From Brevibacterium sp. HMSC07C04 (GTDB lineage Bacteria; Actinomycetota; Actinomycetes; Actinomycetales; Brevibacteriaceae), in contig NZ_KV823280.1 of assembly GCF_001815905.1 (NCBI RefSeq), positions 3,300 to 67,299 of the forward strand: a DNA stretch of 64,000 nt, read 5' to 3'. The notes under the pieces were generated by a model that was not told the DNA's origin, ran no database searches, and saw only the letters and a list, made by a program, of their open reading frames with translations. This document shows, one piece after another, positions 28,394 through 41,144 of the stretch. Position 1 is the first letter of the stretch; every line of letters begins with the position of its first letter. The translations under genes and the position numbers were made by a program.

Positions 28394-30025
28394 TCAGCGC
28401 TGCTTGACGATCTGCTCCTGAACGACTTCTTCTTCGTCAGTTGCGTCGAAGTCTTCAGTGCCGACCGCCGAGCTTCCGTCCGAGGACTGGAACTCGCGCT
28501 TGAATTCGGTGATCGCGGTTTCAAGCTCTCCGAGGAGATCCTTGCCGAGCTTGTCGTTCAGGTTGGCGATCGTGGACAGAATCTCGGTCTTGCGCTCGAG
28601 GTAGTCGTGGAACTCCCGCTCAAAGCGCAGGACGTCTTCAACCGCAATGTCGTCGAGGTGGCCTTCGGAGCCTGCCCAGATGGAAACGGTCTGCTTTTCC
28701 GACGGCATCGGGTCGTACTGGCCCTGCTTCAGCAGTTCCATCAGACGCGCACCTCGGTCGAGCTGACGTTTGGTGGCCGCATCGAGGTCTGAGGCGAACA
28801 TCGCGAACGCTTCGAGCGAACGGTACTGCGCCAGGGAGATCTTCAGGGTTCCCGAAACACCGCGCAGCGGCTTGCGCTGAGCCGAACCGCCGACGCGCGA
28901 AACAGAAACACCGACGTCGACGGCCGGACGCTGGTTGGCGTTGAAGAGGTCCGACTGCAGGAAGATCTGACCGTCGGTAATCGAAATGACGTTCGTCGGA
29001 ATGAACGCACCGACGTCGTTGGCTTTGGTTTCGATGATCGGCAGACCGGTCATCGAACCGCCGCCTAGTTCGTCGGAGAGCTTGGCGCAGCGTTCAAGGA
29101 GGCGCGAGTGCAGGTAGAAGACATCGCCCGGGTAGGCTTCACGGCCCGGCGGACGGCGCAGCAGCAGCGAGATCGCACGGTATGCCTCAGCCTGCTTCGA
29201 CAGGTCGTCGAAGACGATGAGCACGTGCTTGCCCTGGTACATCCAGTGCTGGCCGATAGCCGAACCGGCGTAGGGTGCCAGGTACTTGAAGCCTGCCGGG
29301 TCGGAGGCTGGCGAAGCCACGATCGTGGTGTATTCTAGAGCGCCGTTTTCTTCCAGAGAACGGCGGACCGAAGCGATAGTCGAGCCCTTCTGACCGCATG
29401 CCACGTAAATGCAGCGAACCTGCTTGTTCGGGTCACCGGATTCCCAGTTGGCCTTCTGGTTGATGATCGTGTCGATCGCAAGTGCGGTCTTTCCGGTCTT
29501 GCGGTCGCCGATGATGAGCTGACGCTGACCACGGCCGACTGGAACCATGGCGTCGATGGCCTTAAGGCCGGTTTCCATGGGCTCCTTGACTTCCTTGCGG
29601 TCCATAACGCCGGCGGCCTGGAGTTCGAGTTCGCGGCGTCCTTCGGCTTCGATGTCGCCGAGCCCGTCGATGGGGTTGCCGAGCGGGTCAACAACACGGC
29701 CGAGGAACTTGTCGCCGACGGGAACCGAGAGGACCTCGCCCGTGCGGTACACCTTCTGCTCTTCGGCGATGTTGGCAAATTCACCGAGGATGACTACGCC
29801 GATCTCGCGTTCATCGAGGTTCTGGGCCAGGCCGAGCGTTCCGTCTTCGAAGCGCAGCAGTTCGTTGGCCATAACTCCGGGCAGCCCGGACACGTTGGCG
29901 ATGCCGTCGCCAGCGGTCACAACGGTGCCCACTTCCGTTTTGTCAGCCGAGGTCGGCTTGTAGTTCTCTACAAACTTCCCCAGCGCGTCCCGGATCTCCT
30001 CCGGGCGAATTGTCAGATCCGCCAT
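28394..30025 (-). CDS. atpA: ATP synthase F1 alpha subunit
   Basis: This 543-residue non-catalytic nucleotide-binding subunit has Walker A GDRKTGKT near residue 172 and the signature [17 protein letters not shown]. An acidic, Gln-ended C-terminal extension ([16 protein letters not shown]) of about 30 residues is typical of actinobacteria, where it dampens ATP hydrolysis. The N-terminal delta-binding part starts [15 protein letters not shown]. Confidence 0.98.
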   Translation of the reverse strand: MADLTIRPEEIRDALGKFVENYKPTSADKTEVGTVVTAGDGIANVSGLPGVMANELLRFEDGTLGLAQNLDEREIGVVILGEFANIAEEQKVYRTGEVLSVPVGDKFLGRVVDPLGNPIDGLGDIEAEGRRELELQAAGVMDRKEVKEPMETGLKAIDAMVPVGRGQRQLIIGDRKTGKTALAIDTIINQKANWESGDPNKQVRCIYVACGQKGSTIASVRRSLEENGALEYTTIVASPASDPAGFKYLAPYAGSAIGQHWMYQGKHVLIVFDDLSKQAEAYRAISLLLRRPPGREAYPGDVFYLHSRLLERCAKLSDELGGGSMTGLPIIETKANDVGAFIPTNVISITDGQIFLQSDLFNANQRPAVDVGVSVSRVGGSAQRKPLRGVSGTLKISLAQYRSLEAFAMFASDLDAATKRQLDRGARLMELLKQGQYDPMPSEKQTVSIWAGSEGHLDDIAVEDVLRFEREFHDYLERKTEILSTIANLNDKLGKDLLGELETAITEFKREFQSSDGSSAVGTEDFDATDEEEVVQEQIVKQR

Positions 30026-30067
30026 CGCGGTTTCCCTGCTTCCTTGGTTTCTGCGGCGCGGCCGCGT

Positions 30068-30871
30068 TTAGCTTGCGAGCCTGCGCTCGACTTCTGCGAG
30101 TCGGTCGGCAATCGTCGAGGTCATCACTTCGTCTCCCACCTGCACGCGCACGCCGCCGACAACGGCGGGGTCGATGCGGATGTTGAGGACGAGCTTGCGG
30201 CCGAAGCTGGCCGACAGAGCGGCCTCGAGACGGGATTTCTGCTGTTCGCTCAGCTCCCGTGCGACCGTGACGTCAGCAACTGCGCGCTGCTGGCGGAACG
30301 CCAAGACCTCCGAGAAGTTCTCGTAGGCTTCGGCGACTCGGCGGCGGCGCGGGTTGACTGCACCGTGGACGAGCAACATGAGCGTTTCTGCCGAAACGCG
30401 ATTGCCGACGATCTGCTTCAGCAGCTGTTCCTTGGCTGCCGGCTCTGCGTCAGATTCGAGAGCGCGTTCGAGGTCGTGGTCGGAGAGAACCAGGCGCGTA
30501 AAGCGGAACAGCTCTTCTTCAACCTCCCCCAGGCGCTCCTGCGACTGAGCGTGTGCAGCCAGAGACGCCACGCCCGCGGTTTCGACAGCGGTCACGTAGT
30601 CCTGAACGCGCGCCCACCGACGGCCAGCGGCGTTGACGAGCAGATCGACAGCGGGAGCCGAGAGCTTGCCTGCGAACAGTGAGTTCAGCAGGTTCCGCTT
30701 GGCTTCGATGTCGACTGCCGAGTCCGTCAGAACGCGTCGCAGCTGAACATCCGAAGCGAACACGCCGACAGCTGCCAGAAGATCGGCGGCGAAGCCGGTT
30801 CCGGGCGTGACTGCAGACGATGCCTCGTCAACGGTCTGCAGCAGTGAATTTCTGCTCGATGCCAGCATCAC
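30068..30871 (-). CDS. atpH: ATP synthase delta subunit
   Basis: This 267-residue peripheral-stalk protein links the b subunit to F1. The conserved C-terminal segment reads LVLNIRIDPAVVGGVRVQVG. The protein is about 90 residues longer than the E. coli delta subunit, as in other actinobacteria outside the fused b-delta type. It overlaps atpF by four bases. Confidence 0.95.
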   Translation of the reverse strand: MMLASSRNSLLQTVDEASSAVTPGTGFAADLLAAVGVFASDVQLRRVLTDSAVDIEAKRNLLNSLFAGKLSAPAVDLLVNAAGRRWARVQDYVTAVETAGVASLAAHAQSQERLGEVEEELFRFTRLVLSDHDLERALESDAEPAAKEQLLKQIVGNRVSAETLMLLVHGAVNPRRRRVAEAYENFSEVLAFRQQRAVADVTVARELSEQQKSRLEAALSASFGRKLVLNIRIDPAVVGGVRVQVGDEVMTSTIADRLAEVERRLAS

Positions 30872-31422
30872 GCGTCCTTGCCGGCCGGAGCCTGTGCTTC
30901 GAGGTCAGCGATGAAGCGGTCGACAACACCGTTGGAGCGGGCGTCGTCCTGCAGCGATTCGCCGACGATGCGGGATGCGAGGTCTGTGGCCAGCGTGCCG
31001 ACTTCGCTGCGCAGCGAAATCATTGCTGCCTGGCGCTCAGCTGCGATCTGCGCTTTGGCAGTCGAGATGATGCGCTCGGCTTCCTCGTTGGCCTGCTGCT
31101 TCATATCAGCGATGATCTGAGCTCCGTCTTCCTGAGCCTCGGCACGCAGACGGGCTGCCTCTGCGCGGCCCTCGGCGAGCTGCATCCGGTACTCTTCCAG
31201 CGCTGCATCGGCCTCAGCCTGTGCCTTTTCGGCCTTTTCGATGCCACCCTGGATAAGCCTGGATCGCTCGTCAAGGACTTCCTTGAACTTCGGAAGGATG
31301 AACTTCCAGAAAGCGAGCAGGATGATGACGAAGCAGACCATCGACCACACAATGTCGTAGACAGCCGGAATCATGGGGTTCTGGTCAGAAGCCCCAGCGG
31401 CGATAAAAGTAGTCGGGGTCAA
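30868..31422 (-). CDS. atpF: ATP synthase F0 b subunit
   Basis: This 184-residue stator subunit has one N-terminal membrane helix (VWSMVCFVIILLAFWKFILP) and then a long charged coiled coil rich in Ala, Glu and Arg. It is 20 bp after atpE and is a separate b subunit, not fused to delta as in Mycobacterium. Confidence 0.95.
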   Translation of the reverse strand: MTPTTFIAAGASDQNPMIPAVYDIVWSMVCFVIILLAFWKFILPKFKEVLDERSRLIQGGIEKAEKAQAEADAALEEYRMQLAEGRAEAARLRAEAQEDGAQIIADMKQQANEEAERIISTAKAQIAAERQAAMISLRSEVGTLATDLASRIVGESLQDDARSNGVVDRFIADLEAQAPAGKDA

Positions 31423-31442
31423 GAGTCAGTCCTTATTCCAGA

Positions 31443-31709
<267 letters not shown>

Positions 31710-31758
31710 TTAAGCCGACCGTGGTCCCGTGTGTTACAGGAGTTTGTGGGATTGTGCC

Positions 31759-32547
31759 TCAGTGGTCCTGAGAGATGCTCAGCTGGATGTACACAGCGGT
31801 CAGCAGTGCGAAGACGTACGCCTGCAGCACGGCGACCAGGATTTCGAAGAGAGTGAACGCGAAGCCGCCGATCAGCGTCAGTCCGCCGAGCGCAAAGAGA
31901 CCGCCCCCGACTTCGAAAAAGAAGAATTGGGTGGCAGCGAAACACAGCACCAGCAGCAGGTGACCGACGATCATGTTGAAAGTCAGACGCAGTGTGAGCG
32001 AAACCGGGCGGGCGATGAAGGTCGAGACGAACTCAATCGGCGTCACGATGATGTACATGAGCGGCGGGACACCAGCCGGGAACAGCTGGCTCTTGAGATA
32101 TGCGCCACCGCCCTGGGCCTTGATTCCCGCACCGATCATGACGAAGTAGGAAACGAGGGCCAACACCAGGGGCATGCCGATGTTGGAGTTGGGCGAAATG
32201 TTCAGGAACGGGATGATGCCCGTGATGTTCATGCAGAACACAGTCAGGAAGATGACGGCGATCAGCGGGAAGAAGCGGTCGCCATCCTTCTTGCCGAGGA
32301 TGTCGTGGGCGATGCCCTTGCGGCAGAAATCAAGCGCCATTTCCGCGATCGACTGTGCACGGGTGGGAACCAGGCGTCCGCCGCGCAACATCAGCCAGAA
32401 TGCAAGCACCATGAGGAGGGCAACTGCAATCCGAATGATCATGATTCGGTTGAGTTCGAAAGGGGTCCCAGCGAAGAGCACAGCGCTTGGGAAGAACTCT
32501 TCGAGCCCTGGTGCGTGGAAGCCTCCTCCCTCTGCGACGAGGGACAT
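31759..32547 (-). CDS. atpB: ATP synthase F0 a subunit
   Basis: This 262-residue membrane stator forms the two proton half-channels. Five or six hydrophobic segments are visible. The essential Arg lies in SLTLRLTFNMIVGHLLL, and the last helices are Phe-rich. The frame is open to an ATG at 32619 (24 residues longer). The later ATG at 32547 is preferred because homologues have a short N-terminus before AEGGGFHAPG, but neither start has a clear Shine-Dalgarno sequence. Confidence 0.93.
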   Translation of the reverse strand: MSLVAEGGGFHAPGLEEFFPSAVLFAGTPFELNRIMIIRIAVALLMVLAFWLMLRGGRLVPTRAQSIAEMALDFCRKGIAHDILGKKDGDRFFPLIAVIFLTVFCMNITGIIPFLNISPNSNIGMPLVLALVSYFVMIGAGIKAQGGGAYLKSQLFPAGVPPLMYIIVTPIEFVSTFIARPVSLTLRLTFNMIVGHLLLVLCFAATQFFFFEVGGGLFALGGLTLIGGFAFTLFEILVAVLQAYVFALLTAVYIQLSISQDH

Positions 32548-32740
32548 CGGTGAAGTCAGAGCTGACGCGTTAAACAGGGCGAACTCCCAAAGCTCAGGGC
32601 ACACGCGTGCGGTGGCCATATGCGGATGGTCGATGTGTTTGCAGGGCTACGATTGACGGCCCCGGAAGAACACACACGATTCCCAGTGGAATCATCGCGG
32701 TTTCACTGAATCCTACCAAGCACGACTACTCTTTCAAAAC

Positions 32741-33181
32741 TCAGTCCCGTTTCCCAGCAGTCGGATCAACAGTGGGAATCCGCGCGTTCTGAACAGCCCA
32801 GGTTTCGATTGCCAACGACGCGACGGCTCCCGCGACGAGCGTGATGAACAGGACCATCGGATGGTAGAAGTCCCGTCCCGACAGAACCGCAACCACCGCG
32901 AACATGAGTGCGATCTTGACGAGAAAACCGCCCATTGCGGCACCGGCTGTCACAGCCGGCCCCGAGTCTGCGGTGAAGAGCATGATGATCGCGGTTATGC
33001 CGAAGAACACAAACGCGACAGCCGCACCGATGAGCGCACTGTAGACACCGCTCACGCCCACGACCAGTCCCCCGATCACCGCGCCGATCAGCCCGATGGC
33101 GATACCGGCGATCGCACTGAGCAGGAGAATGCGCCGCATGAGCTGGCTGATGATTGCCGCGCTGGTGGACTGCTGGCTCAT
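32741..33181 (-). CDS. atpI: AtpI-like small membrane protein of the atp cluster
   Basis: The 146-residue protein has four hydrophobic segments (roughly residues 18-40, 47-66, 80-100, 105-125). It sits in the usual place of the actinobacterial AtpI-like gene between wecA and atpB. AtpI proteins help assemble the c ring or supply Mg2+, but sequence similarity across the family is weak. The ATG at 33181 overlaps the wecA stop by four bases, which fixes the start; the longer upstream frame is wecA sequence. Confidence 0.8.
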   Translation of the reverse strand: MSQQSTSAAIISQLMRRILLLSAIAGIAIGLIGAVIGGLVVGVSGVYSALIGAAVAFVFFGITAIIMLFTADSGPAVTAGAAMGGFLVKIALMFAVVAVLSGRDFYHPMVLFITLVAGAVASLAIETWAVQNARIPTVDPTAGKRD

Positions 33182-34290
33182 CTGGTTATTTCCCTTCGAT
33201 ACCGACGGCGGGCGATCACAGGGTAGAAGGTGACCGCGAGTGTTATGAGGAGGCTGATGCCCATGACGATGATGACGATGTCTGTTGGAAACAGCAGGAA
33301 GCCGATCGCACCGAAGGCGAAGTTCGCCGTCCACAAGTACATGATGAGCACTGCGCGTGCGTGTGAATGACCCAGGCGCAGCATGCGGTGATGAAGGTGC
33401 TTGGCATCCGCGCTGAACGGCGATTTGCCCGCAGCCATGCGCCGAACGACAGCCAAGAAAAGGTCGATCAGCGGCAGGGCCATGACGGCCAGGGGCAGAA
33501 TGATCGGCATGTAGGCGGCGAACACGCGTTCGTTTGACAGCAGCGCGGGGTCGACCTGACCGGTGACTCGAATCGTCGAAGCCGCGAGCAGAAGGCCGAT
33601 GAGCATTGATCCCGAATCGCCCATGAAGATGCGTGAGGGATTGAAATTGTGGGGCAGGAAGCCTATGCAACCTCCCACCAGCAGGGCGACGATCAGCGAG
33701 GCCAGATTCGCGTAGCTGGCGGGGCTGGTGTCCACCGCGAGCTGATAGCTGTAGATGAAGAACGCCACGCCGCCGATTGTGACGACGCCGCTGGCCAGGC
33801 CGTCGAGCCCGTCGACGAAGTTGACGGCGTTGATTGTCACCAGAACGACGAACACCGTGAGGATGACCGACATGCGGGGCGACCCCACGATGATGTCAAC
33901 CCACGGGATCGACAGCATAGCCACGCCGTTGAGTGCCATGAAGCCGGCAGCCAGCGCCTGCCCGGCAAGCTTCGCCGCCCAGTTGATGTCCCAGATGTCG
34001 TCGATGACCCCGATGAGCACCAGCAGCCCGCCTGCCCCGGCTACGCCGATGATCGGGGCGGGGTTGTCGAACAGGTGCCGCAGAAACGGCGTTTGGGAAG
34101 CAAACAGCAGTCCCACGAGAACACCCGTGTAGATGGCCACTCCGCCGAGCCTGGGGGTGGGAACCGAATGGACGTCGCGATCGCGCAGCGGCGAGAAGAT
34201 GAGCCCGCGTTCGGCGACGCGACGGACCATGGGCGTCACAAGATAGGACACGATAGCCGATATGACGACAATGAACAGGTAGACGCGCAT
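33178..34290 (-). CDS. wecA: Undecaprenyl-phosphate GlcNAc-1-phosphate transferase (WecA/MraY family)
   Basis: The 370-residue polytopic membrane enzyme transfers GlcNAc-1-phosphate (or a related sugar) to a polyprenyl phosphate, starting cell-wall glycan linkers. About ten to eleven membrane segments are predicted. The metal-binding GVIDDIWD motif, the catalytic NAVNFVDGLDGLA and the HLHHRML loop are all present. A homologue stands in the same position in the mycobacterial atp region, where it primes arabinogalactan synthesis. The start overlaps the sua5 stop by one base. Confidence 0.9.
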   Translation of the reverse strand: MRVYLFIVVISAIVSYLVTPMVRRVAERGLIFSPLRDRDVHSVPTPRLGGVAIYTGVLVGLLFASQTPFLRHLFDNPAPIIGVAGAGGLLVLIGVIDDIWDINWAAKLAGQALAAGFMALNGVAMLSIPWVDIIVGSPRMSVILTVFVVLVTINAVNFVDGLDGLASGVVTIGGVAFFIYSYQLAVDTSPASYANLASLIVALLVGGCIGFLPHNFNPSRIFMGDSGSMLIGLLLAASTIRVTGQVDPALLSNERVFAAYMPIILPLAVMALPLIDLFLAVVRRMAAGKSPFSADAKHLHHRMLRLGHSHARAVLIMYLWTANFAFGAIGFLLFPTDIVIIVMGISLLITLAVTFYPVIARRRYRREITR

Positions 34291-35051
34291 CAGCCGTCCC
34301 TATCGGCCTTTCCGGAAGTCGGCTTTTCCACCGCGGCTGGCTCATCTTCGAAAGACTGTGCTTCTGCGGCAGTCGGCGCATTGGCCTCAGAGCCAGCCGG
34401 CTCCTGACCGACGTCGAGCAGGTTCGGCACGTGTTCGGCCAGGGCGGAGTACGGGATAGGACCGGAGCGCACAACCCGCGGCGGCTGCGCCGTCATGTCG
34501 ATGATGGTCGACGCCCCCTGCCCCTCGGCAGGACCTGAATCGAGGTACAGTTCAATGTTCTGCCCCAGCATCGCCTCGGCGTCTTCAACGGTCTGCGCTG
34601 CCGGCTGTCCGTGTTCGTTGGCGGAGGAAACAGCCAGAGGACCCGTGCGGCGCAGCACGTCGAGAGCGGGCTCGTGATCGGGCATGCGCACAGCGACGGT
34701 CCCGTGAGTGTCGCCGAGGTCCCAGTCGAGCATGGGCTGGGCTCGACAGATGATGGTCAGCGCACCGGGCCAGAACTCTGCCGTGAGCGCCATTGTCACC
34801 GCATCGACACCCTCGGCAATGCCCATGAGAGTTTCCGGGCGGGCTATGAGCACAGGCGGCGGCATGGTTCGATCGCGGCCCTTGGCGTCGAGCAGCCGTT
34901 CAACCGCTTCGGGAGAGAATGCGTCGGCTGCTACACCGTAGACGGTGTCAGTGGGCAGAACGATGAGCTTGCCGTCTTCGATGACCCGTGCGGCTTCGGC
35001 TATCACGAGGTCGTGGACCTCTGAGCTGCGAAGGTCATAGTGCCGCGACAT
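34290..35051 (-). CDS. Threonylcarbamoyl-AMP synthase (Sua5/YrdC family)
   Basis: The 253-residue enzyme makes threonylcarbamoyl-AMP for the t6A37 modification of ANN-decoding tRNAs. The YrdC core is seen as VLPTDTVYGVAADAF, RDRTMPPPVLIA and VSSANEHGQPAAQT. A disordered Ala/Glu/Pro tail of about 45 residues follows. The ATG at 35051 is chosen because GAGGAG sits six bases upstream; it overlaps the prmC end by 17 bp. The longer frame lies within prmC. Confidence 0.92.
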   Translation of the reverse strand: MSRHYDLRSSEVHDLVIAEAARVIEDGKLIVLPTDTVYGVAADAFSPEAVERLLDAKGRDRTMPPPVLIARPETLMGIAEGVDAVTMALTAEFWPGALTIICRAQPMLDWDLGDTHGTVAVRMPDHEPALDVLRRTGPLAVSSANEHGQPAAQTVEDAEAMLGQNIELYLDSGPAEGQGASTIIDMTAQPPRVVRSGPIPYSALAEHVPNLLDVGQEPAGSEANAPTAAEAQSFEDEPAAVEKPTSGKADRDG

Positions 35052-35946
35052 GGGTCTCCTCGTGTGGTTTGAAGCCGGTTGTGAAACGTTCCCTGCCAGT
35101 GTAGTCGCGGTGGACCTCGACCTGTTCAAAGCCTGCGTCTGCAAAGGCGACCCGCATCTGCTGGACTTGGTACTCTGCGTGTTCGACTGCCAGCGCCCCG
35201 CCGCCGACCACGATTTCCGCTGCATGGGCTATGAGTGCACGGGGAAAGTCCATACCGTCCTCTCCCCCGCCGTACAGGGCGATTTCGGGGTCAGCATCGA
35301 CTTCGGGAAGATTGGGCTGGCGGGCACGGTCAACGTACGGCGGGTTGGACACGACCAGGTCCACTGGACTTTCGGGAATGAACTGCAGTGCGTCTGCCTG
35401 GATGACTGCGCACTGCGAACCGCAGCGGCTGAGCAACGGCACGTGGTTTTCGATGTTTGCCTTTGCCCACCGAGTGGCTGAGGGACTCAGCTCGACACCC
35501 GTTGCCGAAGTGGCGCCGACCTCACTGGCCACGGACAGTGCCAGGACCGAGGTGCCGGTGCACAGATCAAGAACCCGCCGACTGCCGCGGGGACGGCTGC
35601 GCAGAAAGTCAATGCCCCACTGGGCAAGAAGCTCAGTTTCAGGGCGGGGAATGAAGACTCCAGGGCCCACCGCAAGCTCGAGATGCCGGAAAGCCGCCCT
35701 GCCGGTGATGTGCTGAACCGGAACCCGCTCGGCACGCCGGGCAAGGCCCTCTTCAAGGCGCTGTGCAACATCGTCGGGCACAGCGGGATCCGAAAGGAGC
35801 GTCAGAGAGAGGCTCTTAACGTCGAGCCCCCAAGCCCACGCCAGCAGGAGGCGCGCCTCCGCATCGGCGGTTTCGATTTCCGCTTGGCGCAGCCGTGCGC
35901 AAGCGGCGGACAGCGCCTGCCGAGCGCGGATCGGCTCAGCAGACAA
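35035..35946 (-). CDS. prmC: Peptide chain release factor glutamine methyltransferase
   Basis: The 303-residue SAM-dependent enzyme methylates the GGQ glutamine of release factors. The substrate-binding NPPY motif is at residues 201-204, and the SAM-binding region reads LDLCTGTSVLALSVA. This Gly-rich motif carries one fewer Gly than the common DLGTGSG form. It directly follows prfA, whose product is its substrate. Confidence 0.93.
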   Translation of the reverse strand: MSAEPIRARQALSAACARLRQAEIETADAEARLLLAWAWGLDVKSLSLTLLSDPAVPDDVAQRLEEGLARRAERVPVQHITGRAAFRHLELAVGPGVFIPRPETELLAQWGIDFLRSRPRGSRRVLDLCTGTSVLALSVASEVGATSATGVELSPSATRWAKANIENHVPLLSRCGSQCAVIQADALQFIPESPVDLVVSNPPYVDRARQPNLPEVDADPEIALYGGGEDGMDFPRALIAHAAEIVVGGGALAVEHAEYQVQQMRVAFADAGFEQVEVHRDYTGRERFTTGFKPHEETHVAAL

Positions 35947-37025
35947 TCAGCCGATCCCTTCGAGCCGTTCAGCCCGCTCAGCAGCACGCAGCGATTCGAC
36001 GACCTCATCCAGTCTGCCGTCAAGCACCTGGTCGAGGTTGTAGGCCTTATACCCGGTCCGGTGATCGACAATCCGGTTTTCCGGGAAGTTGTAGGTGCGG
36101 ATGCGCTCTGAACGGTCGACCGAGCGCACCTGCAGGCGGCGCGCGCTCTGGGCTTCTGCCGCAGCTTCTTCGGCCTGCTTTGCAAGCAGGCGTGCACGCA
36201 GAATCCGCATGGCGGCCTCACGGTTCTGCAGCTGCGATTTTTCGTTCTGACAGCTGGCGACGATCCCCGTGGGCAGGTGGGTGATGCGCACAGCGGAGTC
36301 CGTTGTGTTGACAGACTGGCCGCCGGGGCCAGAAGAACGGTAGACGTCGATCCGCAGATCATTGTCGTCAATGCGGATTTCATCGGGCTCATCGACTTCC
36401 GGGAAGACCATCACGCCCGCCGCGGATGTGTGGATGCGGCCCTGCGATTCCGTCACGGGAACCCGCTGTACGCGGTGAACACCGCCTTCGAACTTCATCC
36501 AGCCGTACACTCCGCCTTCGCGCGACTTGACAGCCAGAGTGATGTCTTTCCAACCACCCAAAGCGGTTTCAGTGGAATCGAGAACCTCCACGCTCCACCC
36601 GCGGTTGGACGCCCAGTGGCGATACATGTTGACGAGGTCCGCGGCGAACAGGGCCGATTCGTCCCCGCCCTCGCCGGCTTTGACCTCCAGCAGGGCGTCG
36701 CGAACATCGTCGGGGTCTTTGGGAACCAGCAGTTCCCGCAGCCGCTCTTCGAGGTCGGCGATCACGCCGTCCAGACGATGCGCCTCGTCAGCAAAAGAAC
36801 TGTCCTCTTCGGCAAGCTCAGCGGCAGCTTCACGGTCGCTGCGCGCAGTGTCGATTGCATCGACACAGGTCTTGACCTGACCGAGCTCCGAGTACCGCCT
36901 GGTCAGCTTCCGCGTCCGCCCGGCATCGGCGAGCACGTCCGGGTCGGCCAGTTCTGCCTCGATCCGGTCGTGCTCGTCAATGAGAGAGCGAACGCTGGCT
37001 TCCAGCTGCGAAGAGTCAAGCGCCA

Positions 37026-37026
<1 letters not shown>
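35947..37026 (-). CDS. prfA: Peptide chain release factor 1
   Basis: The 359-residue factor releases nascent chains at UAA and UAG. The anticodon-like PVT tripeptide ([10 protein letters not shown]) marks RF1 rather than RF2. The catalytic GGQ is at residues 235-237 in [17 protein letters not shown]. Its start shares one base with the rho stop (TGATG), and the prmC gene follows at once. Confidence 0.97.
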
Positions 37027-38894
<1,868 letters not shown>

Positions 38895-39058
38895 GAAGGT
38901 TCCTTCTCCCTCGTTCGGCTGAAGCACACAGAGGCATTCAGCAGTGGTCTGCACATGAAAGTGGCTGTGAAAGCACCAACGTGGGTGCTGAGGTGATTGT
39001 TCTTCATCGGAGACAGAATCTGTCGATCCGAGCATCACAGCAATCGCTGCGGAAGAAC

Positions 39059-39089
39059 AGCCTAAGCATAACGTGAAAAAACGGTGCAA
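39059..39089 (-). promoter_or_regulatory. Possible rho promoter
   Basis: On the minus strand TTGCAC and TAGGCT are separated by 19 bases. They lie about 165 bp before the rho start, leaving a leader that could allow autoregulation. The spacing is long, so this is weak. Confidence 0.3.
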
Positions 39090-39129
39090 GGCTAATCAGC
39101 ACGCCGACAGAACAGCGTACTGATTGGCT

Positions 39130-40059
39130 TTATGCGCCTGTTCGAGTAATGGTTGCCCCAAAATCGGCAATCGAGGCGGCAATGACGTCGGCATCGTCTT
39201 CACCGATGACTGAGACGACCTCGTCGCGCAGATCTTCGCCGGTGCCCAGCACCAGCGCCGTCGGACCAGCTCCGGACACAACAGCGGCAAGGCCGTGTTC
39301 GCGCAGCGCATCGACCCGGGCCAGAGTTTCGGGCATGGCCGGCCTGCGATATTCCTGGTGCAGGTGGTCTTCTGTCGCCGCAAAGAGCAGCGAGGGATCA
39401 CGCCCGATTGCGTGGATGAACAGCGCCGCGGCCGCCGAGTTCGCCACGGCATCAGCGTGCGGAACCTGTTCGGGGATGAATGATCGCGCGTAATCGGTGT
39501 CCAGCGTCGTGTCGGGAACCACGAGCACCGCCCTCACAGCAGGGTGGGCGGGAACTGAAACCGAGCGCGGACTGCCCTGTGCATCGGCCATGCTGATGGA
39601 AACGCCTCCGAACAGCGCCGGTGCAGCATTGTCCGCGTGCCCCTCAAAGTGAACAGCCCAGGCGAGTCGCTCGGCTTCGCACAGCTCGCCTCGGCCGACG
39701 CACGCGAGAAGGGCATCGGCAATCGAGATCCCCGCGACCACAGCGGCAGCCGATGAGCCCATCCCCCGCGAATGCGGAATCGTATTGGCGCATCGCAAAG
39801 TCAGCCGGTCTGCCAGTTCGGCGCTGCCGTGGTGGTCGAGCACTTCGCGCACGACCCTGTGGATCAGATGATCCGAGGAGGCGGGCACTTGGCCGGCACC
39901 CTGGCCCGTAACCTCGACACAGCTGCTGAGGTCGACGGGAGAGGAGTGCAGTTCGGCCACCACCTCGTCGGCAATGTCGAGGGCAAGGCCGAAGGTGTCG
40001 TAGCCGGGCCCCAGATTGGCCGAAGTCGCAGGAACCGAGACCTCGATGCTGCAGGGCAC
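39130..40059 (-). CDS. thrB: Homoserine kinase
   Basis: This 309-residue GHMP kinase phosphorylates homoserine in threonine synthesis. The ATP-binding motif HSRGMGSSAAAVVAG (near residue 93) is typical, and the N-terminal VPATSANLGPGYDTFGLAL is the substrate-binding strand. Two bases separate it from thrC. Confidence 0.95.
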   Translation of the reverse strand: MPCSIEVSVPATSANLGPGYDTFGLALDIADEVVAELHSSPVDLSSCVEVTGQGAGQVPASSDHLIHRVVREVLDHHGSAELADRLTLRCANTIPHSRGMGSSAAAVVAGISIADALLACVGRGELCEAERLAWAVHFEGHADNAAPALFGGVSISMADAQGSPRSVSVPAHPAVRAVLVVPDTTLDTDYARSFIPEQVPHADAVANSAAAALFIHAIGRDPSLLFAATEDHLHQEYRRPAMPETLARVDALREHGLAAVVSGAGPTALVLGTGEDLRDEVVSVIGEDDADVIAASIADFGATITRTGA

Positions 40060-40061
40060 TC

Positions 40062-41144
40062 TCAGTCCTCCAAACCCAGTGCGCGCGCAGCGCTGACAGC
40101 GTCAACGGGCACGCTCCCCGCTTCGAACTGACCTTCTGCGGCCTTCAGCGCCCAGTCGGCGTCTTTCAGTCCATGACCGGTGACTGTGCACACTATGACA
40201 GCCCCCTGCGGCACTCGACCGGCCTCGTGCATCTTCAGCAGACCAGCAATAGACGCTGCCGAACCGGGTTCGATGAAAATGCCCTCTGTGGAAGACAGCA
40301 GGCGGTGAGCCCGGATGATCTGCTCGTCTTCAACCGAGTCGATGAGTCCGCCCGATTCTTCACGAGCGGCAATCGCCTTGTCCCACGACGCGGGGTTGCC
40401 GATCCTGATGGCCGTCGCGATAGTCTCCGGTTCGTCAATCGGATGGCCGGTGACAAGCGGAGCCGCACCGGCGGCCTGGAAGCCCCACATGCGCGGGGCT
40501 GAGTCCGCCAGACCCTTCTGTTCGTACTCGGTGTAGCCCTTCCAGTAGGCCGTGATGTTGCCCGCGTTGCCCACCGGCAGCGCGTGGATGTCCGGGGCTT
40601 TGCCGAGCGCGTCGACAATTTCAAAAGCGGCTGTCTTCTGACCTTCGATGCGATCGGGGTTGACCGAGTTGACCAGGTGAACCGGATACGATTCCGACAG
40701 CTTTCGGCAAAGCATCAGGCAGTCGTCGAAGTTTCCGTCGACTTCCAGCAGCTGAGCGCCGTGGGCTACCGCCTGGCTCATTTTTCCGGGGGCGATCTTG
40801 CCCTTGGGCACAAGAACCGCGCAGGTCATGCCCGCCTTGGTCGCATAGGCGGCAGCAGACGCCGAAGTGTTCCCGGTCGATGCGCAGATGACAGCTTTGG
40901 CACCGGCTGCTTTGGCTGCGGTGATGGCCGCGGTCATACCGCGGTCTTTGAACGAACCGGTGGGGTTCATCCCCTCGTATTTGACGTAGACCTCGGCTCC
41001 GGTGCGCTCGGAAAGCTTTTCGGCGAAGATGAGCGGCGTCCCGCCCTCACCGAGCGAAACCGGGTCTGCCTGCGGGTCGATTGCAAGGTGTTCGCGGTAT
41101 TCGGTCACGACCCCGCGCCACTGGTGTGCCATGGTCTTTCTCAC
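40062..41144 (-). CDS. thrC: Threonine synthase
   Basis: This 360-residue PLP enzyme converts O-phosphohomoserine to threonine. The Schiff-base Lys66 lies in [11 protein letters not shown]. The phosphate-binding loop is [14 protein letters not shown]. It is the shorter, fold-type II form. A second Met at residue 5 (MAHQWRG) could also be the start. The first ATG overlaps the hom stop by four bases. Confidence 0.95.
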   Translation of the reverse strand: MRKTMAHQWRGVVTEYREHLAIDPQADPVSLGEGGTPLIFAEKLSERTGAEVYVKYEGMNPTGSFKDRGMTAAITAAKAAGAKAVICASTGNTSASAAAYATKAGMTCAVLVPKGKIAPGKMSQAVAHGAQLLEVDGNFDDCLMLCRKLSESYPVHLVNSVNPDRIEGQKTAAFEIVDALGKAPDIHALPVGNAGNITAYWKGYTEYEQKGLADSAPRMWGFQAAGAAPLVTGHPIDEPETIATAIRIGNPASWDKAIAAREESGGLIDSVEDEQIIRAHRLLSSTEGIFIEPGSAASIAGLLKMHEAGRVPQGAVIVCTVTGHGLKDADWALKAAEGQFEAGSVPVDAVSAARALGLED